From Pseudomonas sp. MWU13-2100 (lineage in GTDB: Bacteria > Pseudomonadota > Gammaproteobacteria > Pseudomonadales > Pseudomonadaceae), in assembly GCF_023242365.1 (NCBI RefSeq), contig NZ_JALLIX010000003.1, positions 186,001 through 250,000 of the forward strand: a stretch of DNA of 64,000 nucleotides. Reading direction: 5' to 3'. Under the pieces are notes generated by a model. The model searched no databases and was not told where the DNA came from. It was given only the letters and a program-made list of their open reading frames with translations. The first letter of the stretch is position 1. The number at the start of each line of letters is the position of its first letter. This document shows positions 1 to 11,719 of this stretch, in pieces. Made by a program: the position numbers and the translations under genes.

Positions 1-1
1 G

Positions 2-652
2 CGCTCGGACTGGAAATGGTCGCGGGTCGCCCCACACCTGGACCTCAAGAGCAAGCGCATTCTCGATGTCGGTTGCGGCAACGGCTACTACATGTGGCGC
101 ATGCTCGGGGCCGGCGCGGACACGGTGATCGGCGTCGATCCGAACTGGCTGTTCTTCTGTCAGTTCCAGGCGGTGCAGCGTTATTTGTCAGCACCGTCGG
201 CCTGGCACCTACCCTTCCCTTTCGAGGACCTGCCGGCCGAGCTGGAGGGCTTCGACACGGTGTTTTCCATGGGCGTGTTCTACCATCGGCGCTCGCCTAT
301 CGAGCACTTGCTCGCGCTCAAGGACTGCCTGGTCAAGGGCGGCGAACTGGTGCTGGAAACCCTGGTGGTGGAAGGTGACGAACATCAGGTGCTGATGCCG
401 GAGGACCGCTATGCGCAGATGCGCAATGTCTGGTTCCTGCCGTCGGTGCCGGCACTGGAGCGCTGGTTGCGCCGCGCCGGATTCAGCGATGTGCGCTGTG
501 TCGATGTGAGCGTGACCACGGTGCAGGAACAGCGCGGCACCGAGTGGATGAAATACCAATCGTTGAGTGACTTCCTCGATCCGCAGGATCACAGCAAGAC
601 CATCGAAGGGCTGCCGGCGCCGATGCGGGCGGTGATGGTCGCCCGTAAGTAG
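2..652 (+). CDS. cmoB: tRNA U34 carboxymethyltransferase CmoB (5'-truncated by window edge)
   Basis: This is the C-terminal two thirds of CmoB, which uses carboxy-S-adenosylmethionine to convert 5-hydroxyuridine at the tRNA wobble position to uridine-5-oxyacetic acid. The open frame runs from base 2 without a start codon. It opens with RSDWKW and VAPHLDL, followed by the SAM-type glycine motif [10 protein letters not shown]. Later come [12 protein letters not shown] and the end [11 protein letters not shown]...VARK, all typical of CmoB. The stop is TAG at 650-652. About 100 N-terminal residues, and probably cmoA, lie outside the window. The product is cytoplasmic. Confidence 0.95.
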   Translation, partial: RSDWKWSRVAPHLDLKSKRILDVGCGNGYYMWRMLGAGADTVIGVDPNWLFFCQFQAVQRYLSAPSAWHLPFPFEDLPAELEGFDTVFSMGVFYHRRSPIEHLLALKDCLVKGGELVLETLVVEGDEHQVLMPEDRYAQMRNVWFLPSVPALERWLRRAGFSDVRCVDVSVTTVQEQRGTEWMKYQSLSDFLDPQDHSKTIEGLPAPMRAVMVARK

Positions 653-674
653 GCGGTGTCAGATCCGACCTCTT

Positions 675-764
675 CGCGGGCAAGCTCCGCTCCCACAAGG
701 ACAGAGTCGTACGCAAGCTTTGTGTACGACTCAGAACTTAATGTGGGAGCGGAGCTTGCCCGCG
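675..764. repeat. Inverted pair of Pseudomonas REP elements
   Basis: Two copies of the REP core CGCGGGCAAGCTCCGCTCCC face each other, at 675-697 and, as the reverse complement, at 742-764. A second, inner inverted repeat (GTCGTAC near 708 and GTACGAC near 724) sits between them. The whole can fold into a long hairpin at the end of cmoB, where REP pairs commonly stabilise or terminate transcripts. The same core recurs near 8730, 28420 and 50470-50560. Confidence 0.85.
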
Positions 765-801
765 AAAGGGCCCTCAAGACAGGCACCCACAACAACCCTA
801 C

Positions 802-1293
802 TCAGGACTTGCTTCTGCGGGCCTTGAAGAACTCGCTGAGAATCGCCCCGCACTCCTCGGCCAACACGCCGCCCTCGAACAACACCCGGTGATTGAGAAA
901 ATCCTGGGTAAAGAACTGCCCCTGGCTCTGCACGATCCCGGCCTTGGGCTCCAGCGCGCCATAGACCACCCGCGCAATCCGCGAATGCACGATCAACCCG
1001 GCACACATGCTGCACGGCTCCAGGGTCACATACAACGTGCTACCCGGCAGCCGATAGTTGTCGAGCGCCCGGGCGGCGGCGCGGATGGCGACCATCTCGG
1101 CATGGGCACTCGGATCGCTGCCACTGATCGGGCAATTGAAACCCCGCCCGATGATCTCGCCGTTCTGCACCAGCACCGCGCCCACCGGCACCTCGCCCAG
1201 CAGCGCGCCCTGGGCGGCCAGCGCCAGGGCTTCACGCATGAAGTCCTGGTCACGACTGCGGTCGATGATCGGCGCGGGCCGTATCTGACGCAT
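802..1293 (-). CDS. tadA: tRNA-specific adenosine deaminase TadA
   Basis: Zinc deaminase of 163 residues that converts adenosine to inosine at position 34 of tRNA-Arg(ACG). The HAE motif (H64, E66) and the PCSMC motif (C94, C97) supply the zinc ligands and the proton-shuttling glutamate. I chose the ATG at 1293, giving MRQIRPAPI, because it overlaps the stop of the upstream multicopper oxidase gene as TGATG. The longer frame only reads back into that gene. The overlap implies translational coupling, although the two products have no obvious shared function. Cytoplasmic and normally essential. Confidence 0.96.
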   Translation of the reverse strand: MRQIRPAPIIDRSRDQDFMREALALAAQGALLGEVPVGAVLVQNGEIIGRGFNCPISGSDPSAHAEMVAIRAAARALDNYRLPGSTLYVTLEPCSMCAGLIVHSRIARVVYGALEPKAGIVQSQGQFFTQDFLNHRVLFEGGVLAEECGAILSEFFKARRSKS

Positions 1294-2669
1294 CAGACCA
1301 CCTCGATGGCGGCCATCAGGCCGGTTTCCATATGATCGATCACATGGCAATGAAACATCCACACCCCCGGGTTATCCGCGACCAAAGCCACCCGCGCCCG
1401 CTCGTTCTTGCCCAGCAGGTAGGTGTCGGTGAAGTACGGCATGATCGCCTTGCGGTTCGAGGCGATGACCTTGAAGCTCATGCCGTGCAAATGGATCGGG
1501 TGCTGATACTGGGTCATGTTCTTCAATTCGAAAATATAGCTCTTGCCCTTCACCAGTCTGGCGATGGGCCGGTCGGCGCAGGTCTTGTCGGTGATGTCCC
1601 AGGCCTTGCCGTTGATCTGCCAGAGGCTCGGCGGGCGGCCATTATCGACGTTCACGGAAACCGAGCCAACCCATTCGAAATTGAAGTTGAGCTTCTCGGC
1701 ATTCGCCAGGTCCGGCTCGGCCAGCGGATTGGCCGGCAAGGCCTCCGGCCAATCCGCCGGTGTGCCGCTGGCAGCCACGGAACGCAAGGTCGCCAGGCGC
1801 ACCGGACCATTGCGCAGGGACAGCTCCTCGCCGGCCGGCGGCGCCTTGATCGCCAGGCAGATACGCATCCCCGGCCCCAGCCAGTATTCCTTGCCCAACG
1901 GACGCGGCTCGATCGGGTTGCCATCCAGCGCATAGATCCGCGCTTCGACACCCGGGATGTTGAGACGATAGGTCAGGGTATTATCGAGGTTGAGCAGGCG
2001 CACCCGGGTGATCTGCCCGGCCGGCAAGTCGACCACCGCCTGCGACAGGCCATTGACGGTCGACAGGCGCCCTGCCGTCCCGCCACGCGCGGCTTCACGG
2101 GGAATGCTGAAAGGCACGAAGGCGCCCTCTTCATCGACATGCCAGCTTTTCAGGCTCAAGGTGCGTTCGTGCTGGAAACCGCTGGGCTCACGTTCCTCGA
2201 CAATCAGCGGACCGACCAGGCCGCGCCCCAGTTCTTCACTGCTGTTGACGTGGGGGTGATACCAGTAGCTGCCGGCGTCCGGGACGCGGAACTTGTAGTC
2301 GAAGTATTCGCCGGGCAACACCGGCAACTGCGATACGTAGGGCACGCCGTCCATTTCCAGCGGCAGGCGGATACCGTGCCAGTGAATGGTGGTGGCCACC
2401 GGCAGGTGGTTGATAAAGCGCACCCGCAGCCACTCGCCCTGGCGCACCCGCAACTCGGTGCCCGGCGCCGACGGACCAAAAGCCCAGGCCGGGGTTTGAT
2501 GCCCGGCCACCAGCTCGACATCGAGGGGCGCGGCGATCAGTTCATAGTCATGGCCGGCATCGGCATCGGCCATTTTCCCCAACCAGTAACGCGATGCACC
2601 GCCGGCGCCAACGCCCACCACTGCAAGACCGGCCAGTCCACCGAGTATCTGTCGACGGGTAAAGGACAT
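1293..2669 (-). CDS. Tat-exported multicopper oxidase
   Basis: Periplasmic multicopper oxidase of 458 residues in the laccase/CueO class, coupling substrate oxidation to reduction of O2 to water. The start at 2669 gives MSFTRRQILGG, a twin-arginine signal, and lies behind GAGG; an upstream in-frame GTG lacks a spaced ribosome site. Copper ligands are visible in HWHG (residues 96-99), YWYHPH (135-140), HPIHLHG (about 388) and MFHCHVIDHMETGLM (about 440), so the type 1 and trinuclear sites look complete. Preferred substrate cannot be read from sequence; copper tolerance or phenol oxidation are possible. The stop overlaps tadA. Confidence 0.9.
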   Translation of the reverse strand: MSFTRRQILGGLAGLAVVGVGAGGASRYWLGKMADADAGHDYELIAAPLDVELVAGHQTPAWAFGPSAPGTELRVRQGEWLRVRFINHLPVATTIHWHGIRLPLEMDGVPYVSQLPVLPGEYFDYKFRVPDAGSYWYHPHVNSSEELGRGLVGPLIVEEREPSGFQHERTLSLKSWHVDEEGAFVPFSIPREAARGGTAGRLSTVNGLSQAVVDLPAGQITRVRLLNLDNTLTYRLNIPGVEARIYALDGNPIEPRPLGKEYWLGPGMRICLAIKAPPAGEELSLRNGPVRLATLRSVAASGTPADWPEALPANPLAEPDLANAEKLNFNFEWVGSVSVNVDNGRPPSLWQINGKAWDITDKTCADRPIARLVKGKSYIFELKNMTQYQHPIHLHGMSFKVIASNRKAIMPYFTDTYLLGKNERARVALVADNPGVWMFHCHVIDHMETGLMAAIEVV

Positions 2670-2757
2670 GAACGCAACCACCTCACCAATTCAGCCGCAC
2701 GCCAGGACGCGCAAAAGGCGAATACGATACACCCGCAGTTGCGAAACAGTAAGAAAA

Positions 2758-3048
2758 TCAGTCCAGCCCCAGTAACAGATGGGTCACGCCACCGGCCAAT
2801 ATCATCACTCCGGCGACCCCCGCCGCCCGCAACGCCGACTGATCGACCCGGGTACTGTCATTCAACGCCACCCGCAGGCGTGTCAGCGCCACGCGCTGGT
2901 GGGACTTGAGATTGCCCTCACCGCCCAGGGCCGCGACGATCTCCGGGCGCAATCCCTCCTCTGCCGGGGCAACCGGCGTACCCGCTTGGTCCGCCACCAG
3001 ATCCGGCGTCAGGGCTTTCCAGAATGCCTGCTGAAATTTCTCGAACAT
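2758..3048 (-). CDS. Orphan glucose-type PTS EIIB-like protein lacking the active-site cysteine
   Basis: Small protein of 96 residues matching the glucose-family EIIB fold. The family motif DACITRLR, where the cysteine is phosphorylated, appears here as RVALTRLR, followed by the usual VDQSALRAAGVAGVM. The cysteine is therefore replaced by alanine, so the protein should be unable to carry phosphate in the normal way. It begins two bases after the stop of the EIIA-HPr-EI gene, behind GGAG, so it is co-translated with it. The downstream IIBC permease carries its own intact cysteine. A regulatory or scaffolding role is an inference. Confidence 0.8.
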   Translation of the reverse strand: MFEKFQQAFWKALTPDLVADQAGTPVAPAEEGLRPEIVAALGGEGNLKSHQRVALTRLRVALNDSTRVDQSALRAAGVAGVMILAGGVTHLLLGLD

Positions 3049-3050
3049 GT

Positions 3051-5588
3051 TCAGTTCTCCAGGACCCGCGGCGACTGCGCCGTGGTGTGTTGATGATCGA
3101 GCAGGGCTTCACGCACCTGCCCGGCGTCTTCCAGGCCAAGAATCCGTTGCGCCAGCACCTGGCACTCGGTCAACTCGACCTCGCGGACCGCGGCCTTGAT
3201 CGCCGGAATCAACGGCACGCTGACCGACAGTTCATCCACGCCCAAGCCCAGCAACACCGGTACCGCCAGCGCCTCGGAGGCCAGCGCGCCACACACGCTG
3301 ACCGGCTTGCCATGGGCATGGGCGGCCTTCACGGTAGTGGCGATCAAGCGCAATACCGCCGGGTGCAGGCTGTCGGCCTGGCTCGCCAGTTGCGGGTGGT
3401 CGCGGTCCATGGCCAGGGTGTACTGGGTCAGGTCATTGGTGCCGATGGAAAAGAAGTCCACCTCGGGGGCGAACAGGTCGGCCATCATGGCCGCCGCCGG
3501 CACTTCGATCATGATTCCCAGTTTCGGCAGGGCCTTGAGCCCCAGAGCCAAGGCCTCATCCTCGAGGAACTGGCGCGCCTGCCGCAGCTCGGACAATTGG
3601 CTGATCATCGGCAGCATGATGTGCAGTTGCGTCAGCCCGGCACAGGCGAGAATCCCGCGCAATTGCTGGCGCAACAGCTCCGGACGTTGCAGGCACAGGC
3701 GAATCCCGCGCATGCCGAGGAAGGGGTTGGCCTCAGTGTCCATCGGCACGTAGGCCAGGGGCTTGTCGCCACCGACGTCGAGGGTGCGTACCACCAGGTT
3801 GCGCAGTGGTCCCAGGGCGCGGGCAATGGCCGAATAGGTCGCGGCCTGCTCTTCGACACTGGGTGCGCTCTGGCGCTCCAGATAGAGAAACTCGGAACGC
3901 AGCAGGCCGACCCCCTCACCGCCGAGGGTCAATGACTGCTCCACCTCTTGCAGCGAGGCGACGTTGGCGGTCACCTCGAAATGATGACCGTCACGGGTCC
4001 GCGCCGCCTCGCACGCTTGCTCCTTCTCGCGCAAATGACGCTGGCGTTGCTCCTGACGCTTGCTCAGCAGGCGCTGCACATCGGCCTCTTCCGGCATCAG
4101 GTGCAGGCGTCCGAGGTCGGCATCGAGCAAGACCTGGGTGCCCGCGGCCACCTTCAGGACCTCGGCGGGCAAGCCGCAGAGGGCCGGCAAACCGAACGCC
4201 CGGGCCAGGATCGCCACATGGCTGGTGGCCCCGCCAGCGACGGTGGCGAAGCCGAGGACCCGACGGGTATCGAGCGCGGCCGTTTGCGAAGGGGTCAGTT
4301 GCTCGGCAATCAGGATCGCGTCGTCCGGCAGTTCGGTGACCCGCTCCCGGACCCCGAGAATCAGCCGCAGCACGCGCTGGCCGACGTCTTTCAAATCCAG
4401 TGCGCGCTCGGCCAGCAAGCTGCTGCCCAGGCGCTCGAACAAGGCGCAGGTGTCCTCGGTGACCTGGCGCCAGGCGAACGCCGCGCTTTTACCCTGGCCG
4501 AGCAGGACCCGAGCCTGTTCCAACAGGCTCGGGTCTTCCAGCAACTCCTGATGCGCGCGGAAAATCTGCGCCTGGGCGCTGCCCTCGGCATTGTCCCGCA
4601 GCCGCTGCAAGGCCTGGGTCGCTTCGTCCAGGGCCCGTTCGAGCGATGCGCGCTCATGGGGCTCATCGGAACCGAACTCAGGAACTTCCAGCCGCTGTTC
4701 AGCCACCTGCACCACCCGACCGAAAGCCGAACCCGGCGACGCACAAACACCGCGCAACAAGGTCGGTGAGGATGTCTCGAGCACCGCAGGAATATCGATC
4801 ACGGCCACGGGCTCGACCACCTCACCACACCCCTCGGCCAGCAGGGCCGCCAGCGCTTCGATGGCGGCCTGGGCATCCTCGCCCACCGCACTGACCTGCA
4901 ATACGTCACCGCGTACCGTCTGCAAGGCCATGATCGCCACCAGGGACTTGGCATTCGCGCTGTCCTGGCGCCGATGCACAACGATGCTCGCGGCAAACCC
5001 CTTGGCCGCCTGGGCCAATACTGCCGCCGGGCGGGCGTGCAGGCCATTGGCATTGGGCAAGGTCACAGGGCCTGAGAACAACGCCTCGCCTTCCTCTTCC
5101 AGCACCGGCCCCGCCAATGACGGGGTGTGCTCGATCCCCATCAACGGCGCACCGCTTTCGATCAAACCGCTGGCCGGTGCCAACCGGGCAAATGTCTCGC
5201 CGCTGACCACCAACACCAGGGTCAGCAGACTGCGGGCGTGCAAGGCGATGTAGTCGGCATCGAACTCGATCAGCGCCTGCCCGGCCATCACCCGCTCGCC
5301 CTCACGGACCAGCGCGGTAAAACCCTTGCCCTGCAACTGCACGGTGTCCAGGCCGATATGCATCAGCACCTGCACGCCCTGATCGTCGGTCAGGCTGATG
5401 GCATGGCCGCTGGCCTGGAGATTGCTCACCACCCCGGCCAACGGGGCGCAGAGCACCGTGGAGGTCGGGTCGATGCAAAAACCATCGCCGATCATGCGAC
5501 TGGAGAACACCGGATCAGGCACCTGATCCAGTTCGATCAGCACCCCGGACAGGGGCGCGAGCAGTTCCAGGGAAGAGGTTGCGGTCAT
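3051..5588 (-). CDS. Multiphosphoryl PTS protein (EIIA-HPr-EI fusion)
   Basis: An 845-residue fusion that carries phosphate from phosphoenolpyruvate to a sugar permease. Domain order is EIIA-Glc (about 1-150; H62 and the phosphorylated H77 in LMHIGLDT), HPr (about 170-255; NGLHARPA with H184) and enzyme I (about 275-845; GGATSHVAI with H457, and the C-terminal SVCGALASE loop). All three phosphorylation histidines are present. Its position in the trehalose locus says it feeds the IIBC permease at 8804-10246. Architecture resembles NagF-type fusions of pseudomonads, which lack a general sugar PTS. Cytoplasmic. Confidence 0.93.
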   Translation of the reverse strand: MTATSSLELLAPLSGVLIELDQVPDPVFSSRMIGDGFCIDPTSTVLCAPLAGVVSNLQASGHAISLTDDQGVQVLMHIGLDTVQLQGKGFTALVREGERVMAGQALIEFDADYIALHARSLLTLVLVVSGETFARLAPASGLIESGAPLMGIEHTPSLAGPVLEEEGEALFSGPVTLPNANGLHARPAAVLAQAAKGFAASIVVHRRQDSANAKSLVAIMALQTVRGDVLQVSAVGEDAQAAIEALAALLAEGCGEVVEPVAVIDIPAVLETSSPTLLRGVCASPGSAFGRVVQVAEQRLEVPEFGSDEPHERASLERALDEATQALQRLRDNAEGSAQAQIFRAHQELLEDPSLLEQARVLLGQGKSAAFAWRQVTEDTCALFERLGSSLLAERALDLKDVGQRVLRLILGVRERVTELPDDAILIAEQLTPSQTAALDTRRVLGFATVAGGATSHVAILARAFGLPALCGLPAEVLKVAAGTQVLLDADLGRLHLMPEEADVQRLLSKRQEQRQRHLREKEQACEAARTRDGHHFEVTANVASLQEVEQSLTLGGEGVGLLRSEFLYLERQSAPSVEEQAATYSAIARALGPLRNLVVRTLDVGGDKPLAYVPMDTEANPFLGMRGIRLCLQRPELLRQQLRGILACAGLTQLHIMLPMISQLSELRQARQFLEDEALALGLKALPKLGIMIEVPAAAMMADLFAPEVDFFSIGTNDLTQYTLAMDRDHPQLASQADSLHPAVLRLIATTVKAAHAHGKPVSVCGALASEALAVPVLLGLGVDELSVSVPLIPAIKAAVREVELTECQVLAQRILGLEDAGQVREALLDHQHTTAQSPRVLEN

Positions 5589-5651
5589 GACATCACCTTT
5601 ATCATTGTTCTTTGAAGCGCCGGCGCGGCGAAGGCCACGCCAGCATAGGAC

Positions 5652-8625
<2,974 letters not shown>

Positions 8626-8682
8626 GGGTACTCCTGATACTTTCAGTCAACTTGAACCTGCGTACTCATGAACACCGCGAAC

Positions 8683-8776
8683 CTGTAGGAGCAGAGCTTG
8701 CTCGCGAAGGGGCCCGCCAGATCGCTAGAAGCTTCGCGGGCCAGCTCCGCTCCCACACCAGCTCCGCTCCTACAAG
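8683..8776. repeat. REP cluster between phosphotrehalase and permease genes
   Basis: Several REP cores lie together: GTAGGAGCAGAGCTTGCTCG near 8684, TTCGCGGGCCAGCTCCGCTC near 8732, and a partial CCAGCTCCGCTCCTACA near 8758. The first is inverted relative to the others, so a hairpin can form. Placed inside the trehalose operon, it may lower expression of the distal genes relative to the permease. Confidence 0.75.
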
Positions 8777-8803
8777 GGGCCGTGTTCAACCAGCCCGACA
8801 CCT

Positions 8804-10246
8804 TCAGGCGACGCGGTAGCCGGGGCGGATGATTTTCATGCTCAACCCGCAGGTCAGCAGGAACGGCACGACCATGGCGATAACCATGCCGACGATGAAC
8901 GTCGGGATGTATTGCGGAATGATCGAGATGAAACCGGGCAAGCCACCCACGCCGATGGCCGAGGCCTGGACCTTGTTCAGCGAGAGGAAAATGCTGCCCA
9001 GCGCCGAACCGATCAGCGCGGCATAGAACGGAAACTTGTAGCGCAGGTTGACGCCGAACATCGCCGGCTCCGTGATGCCGAAGTAGGCGGAGATCGCCGA
9101 GGTCGAGGCCATGCTGCGGTCCCGCGCATTGCGGCTCATGTAGAACACCGCGAGTGCCGCACTGCCCTGGGCCAGGTTGGACATGACGATCATCGGCCAG
9201 ATGAAGGTGCCGCCCTGGGTGGAGATCAGTTGCAGGTCCACCGCGAGGAACATGTGGTGCATGCCGGTGATCACCAATGGCGCGTAGAGCAGGCCGAAGA
9301 TCGCGCCGCCGAGCACCGGTGCCACGTTGAACAGCATGACCACGCCTTCGGTGATCAGGATGCCCAGATGACGGGTCACCGGACCGATGATCGCCAGGGC
9401 CAGTACACCGGTGACAACGATGGTGGTAATCGGCACCACCAACAATTGAATGGCATTCGGCACCCGTGCCCGCAGCCACTTCTCGATCACGCTCATGACA
9501 TAGGCGGCCATCAGGATCGGCAGGATCTGGCCCTGGTAACCGACCTTCTCGATGCGGAACCAGCCGAAGATATCGAAGTACGGCAGGCTCTGGCCGTCCA
9601 GGCCGGCGACCGCCTTGCCGTAGTTCCAGGCATTGAGCAGATCGGGGTGCACCAGCATCAGGCCGAGCACGATGCCGAGGATTTCACTGCCGCCAAAACG
9701 CTTGGCCGCCGACCAGCCGACCAGGGCCGGGAGGAACACGAAGGAGGTGTTGGCCATCAGGTTGATCAGGCTCCATACGCCGTCCAGCGACGGGTAGGCC
9801 TCGAGCAAGGTCTTGCCTTCGATGAACATGCCCTTGGCGCCCATGAGGTTGTTCACCCCCATCAGCAGACCGGCAATGATCAGCGCCGGCAGGATCGGCA
9901 TGAACACATCGGAGAACACCCGCACCAGACGCTGTACGGCGTTGATCTTGTCGGCGCTTTTCTGCTTGACGTCGGCGATGGTCGAGGCGGCCAGCCCGGT
10001 GATCTCGCGCAAGGCGGCGTAGACCCGCTCCACTTCCCCCGGACCGATGACGATCTGGAACAAGCCGCCGGTGAAGAAGGTACCTTTCACCAGGTCGATA
10101 TTGGCCAGCGCGGCCTTGTCGACCCGGCTCGGGTCCTTGAGGGCCAGGCGCAGACGGGTGACACAGTGAGCGGCCTGCTCGAGGTTCTCGGCGCCACCGA
10201 GGCCTTGCAGCAGCTCGCGGGCGATATTCGGATAGTCGTGGCTCAT
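8804..10246 (-). CDS. treP: Trehalose PTS permease, EIIBC component
   Basis: Inner-membrane permease of 480 residues that imports trehalose and phosphorylates it to trehalose-6-phosphate. The EIIB domain (about 1-85) has its phosphorylated cysteine, C28, in AAHCVTRLRLALKD. The EIIC domain fills the rest with about ten hydrophobic segments (PALIIAGLLMGVNNLMG, TSFVFLPALVGWSAAKRFGG and others). No EIIA domain is present; the neighbouring fusion supplies it. I chose the ATG at 10246 (MSHDYPNIARELL) because it has GGAAG six bases upstream. The gene is first in the minus-strand operon behind the operator pair. Confidence 0.93.
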   Translation of the reverse strand: MSHDYPNIARELLQGLGGAENLEQAAHCVTRLRLALKDPSRVDKAALANIDLVKGTFFTGGLFQIVIGPGEVERVYAALREITGLAASTIADVKQKSADKINAVQRLVRVFSDVFMPILPALIIAGLLMGVNNLMGAKGMFIEGKTLLEAYPSLDGVWSLINLMANTSFVFLPALVGWSAAKRFGGSEILGIVLGLMLVHPDLLNAWNYGKAVAGLDGQSLPYFDIFGWFRIEKVGYQGQILPILMAAYVMSVIEKWLRARVPNAIQLLVVPITTIVVTGVLALAIIGPVTRHLGILITEGVVMLFNVAPVLGGAIFGLLYAPLVITGMHHMFLAVDLQLISTQGGTFIWPMIVMSNLAQGSAALAVFYMSRNARDRSMASTSAISAYFGITEPAMFGVNLRYKFPFYAALIGSALGSIFLSLNKVQASAIGVGGLPGFISIIPQYIPTFIVGMVIAMVVPFLLTCGLSMKIIRPGYRVA

Positions 10247-10306
10247 GCTTTTCTTCCACTGTTTCTTGTTATTGGAGGGTGTTGGCAGCACACAGGAATG
10301 AAAAAT

Positions 10307-10322
10307 ACTCGTCTGTACGAGT
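10307..10322. promoter_or_regulatory. Putative TreR operator 1
   Basis: Perfect inverted repeat ACTCGTCTGTACGAGT (half-site ACTCGT, spacer of four). It is 61 bases ahead of the permease start and 151 bases ahead of the regulator gene. The half-site and spacing suit a GntR-family dimer. Identification as the TreR site rests on position and symmetry. Confidence 0.75.
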
Positions 10323-10332
10323 TAAAGCAACA

Positions 10333-10348
10333 ACTCGTACAGACGAGT
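10333..10348. promoter_or_regulatory. Putative TreR operator 2
   Basis: ACTCGTACAGACGAGT is the exact reverse complement of operator 1, with centres 26 bases apart, about two and a half turns of DNA. Two dimers would thus sit on opposite faces in mirror orientation, controlling the divergent permease operon and regulator gene. Confidence 0.75.
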
Positions 10349-10472
10349 TTGGGGTTTATCGGTAAAAGATCCGACAAATGGACAAAGTTTCGACCTGCCC
10401 TTAAGGTTCAAGGTCCCAGGACATCGCGTCGGCTACCCTGTTGGCGAGTACTTTCGATCCAGAGCGACCAGC

Positions 10473-11177
10473 ATGAGCAAATACAACCAGATCTACAGTG
10501 ATCTGCTTGCCAGCATTACCACAGAGCAATTGGAAAAAGGCGCCCGGCTGCCGTCGGAAACCGAACTGATGGACAGCTACCAGGCCAGCCGCGGCACCGT
10601 GCGCAAGGCCATCGAGCAATTGCAGGAGCGCGGTTTCGCGCAGAAGATCCATGGCAAGGGCACCTTCGTGCTGTCCCGCAGCCCGATCGAGTTTCAATTG
10701 GGCGGCATCGTCAGCTTCCAGGAAGCCCACTCCAGCCTAGGCAGCAATATCGGCACCGAAGTGGTGGAGTTCAGCGAGATCGCCCTTGAAGGCTCGCTTC
10801 AGGAGCGCCTGGATGCCGAGCCGGGCAGCCCGGTGATTCGCATCAAGCGGGTGCGGCGCATCGACGGCAAGCGGATCATCCTCGACATCAACTATTTCGT
10901 CGCCGACCGGATTCCCGGCCTGACCCGGGAAATCGCCGAACAGTCGATCTATGCCTATATCGAGAAAACCCTGCAACTGAGCATCAGCTTCGCCCAGCGC
11001 ACCATCGAGGCGGCCCGTTGCAGCCGGGACGACCTGCTGCACCTGGACCTGGATGGGGCCAGCCATGTGATCGTGGTGAAGAACCAGACGTTTTTGCAGG
11101 ACGGCCGGCAGTTCGAATACACCGAGTCGCGGCACACCCTGGACAAGTTCTACTTCTCGGATGTGGCAAGGCGCTGA
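10473..11177 (+). CDS. treR: GntR/HutC-family trehalose operon repressor
   Basis: Regulator of 234 residues. The N-terminal winged helix (about 5-70) contains LPSETELMDSYQASRGTVRKA and GFAQKIHGKGTFV. The C-terminal UTRA ligand-binding domain (about 90-230) includes VIRIKRVRRIDGKRIILD and FEYTESRHTLDKFYF. The match is to TreR of trehalose phosphotransferase loci, where trehalose-6-phosphate releases DNA; the ligand here is inferred. The gene is divergent from the permease with a pair of palindromic operators between them. Confidence 0.9.
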   Translation: MSKYNQIYSDLLASITTEQLEKGARLPSETELMDSYQASRGTVRKAIEQLQERGFAQKIHGKGTFVLSRSPIEFQLGGIVSFQEAHSSLGSNIGTEVVEFSEIALEGSLQERLDAEPGSPVIRIKRVRRIDGKRIILDINYFVADRIPGLTREIAEQSIYAYIEKTLQLSISFAQRTIEAARCSRDDLLHLDLDGASHVIVVKNQTFLQDGRQFEYTESRHTLDKFYFSDVARR

Positions 11178-11196
11178 GCCGCTGGCACCGGCCGAC

Positions 11197-11715
11197 TCAC
11201 AGCACCAGCGCCAGCCACTCGGGATTGACCACACCGAGCTTGCTGGTGGCCTTGGTGAGATTGATATCCTGGGCAGCCTGCGCGGTTTCAATCATTCGGG
11301 GCTCAAGGTCATAGCCGCGGCCTTCGAGCCAGCCCAGGACTTCCGCCAGGTGCCAGACGGAAGCGCTGCCTTCGTGGACCGCCAACGGGAATGACGCACC
11401 GTGACCCAGCATGAGCTTGCGCATGTTCTGCCGCGAAACACCGATGATCTCGGCGATATCCGAAAGGCCGACCAGATCAGGTACAACTTCGATAAGGCGA
11501 GCATCGGGGATGGCGCGCTTGACGTCCTGCAAGGCACTAAGCAATGCCTGAGCGGCGCTGTCGGCATCCCGAGAGAACTTCAGCGCCAGCCTTCCAGGGA
11601 TTCCGCAGCCGATCAGTGAATCATCGCAACCGCACTCAAACAAGCGCTCAATCAATACATCCGGATCGTTGTTCTGCTCCGATAGCTGGTACCTCAGGGT
11701 GAATTCATACTCCAT
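11197..11715 (-). CDS. Small helix-turn-helix protein, probable partner of the upstream HicA-like gene
   Basis: A 172-residue protein I do not recognise by name. The middle (about 85-110) reads VGLSDIAEIIGVSRQNMRKLM, a helix-turn-helix of MerR or sigma-region-4 style, followed by VWHLAEVLGWL. The N-terminal part (EFTLRYQLSEQNNDPDVLIERLF) looks like an alpha/beta domain. It begins immediately after the 11726-11998 gene on the same strand, so the two form a unit. An antitoxin or autoregulator role is an inference from pairing, size and DNA-binding motif. Confidence 0.6.
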   Translation of the reverse strand: MEYEFTLRYQLSEQNNDPDVLIERLFECGCDDSLIGCGIPGRLALKFSRDADSAAQALLSALQDVKRAIPDARLIEVVPDLVGLSDIAEIIGVSRQNMRKLMLGHGASFPLAVHEGSASVWHLAEVLGWLEGRGYDLEPRMIETAQAAQDINLTKATSKLGVVNPEWLALVL

Positions 11716-11719
11716 GGTT

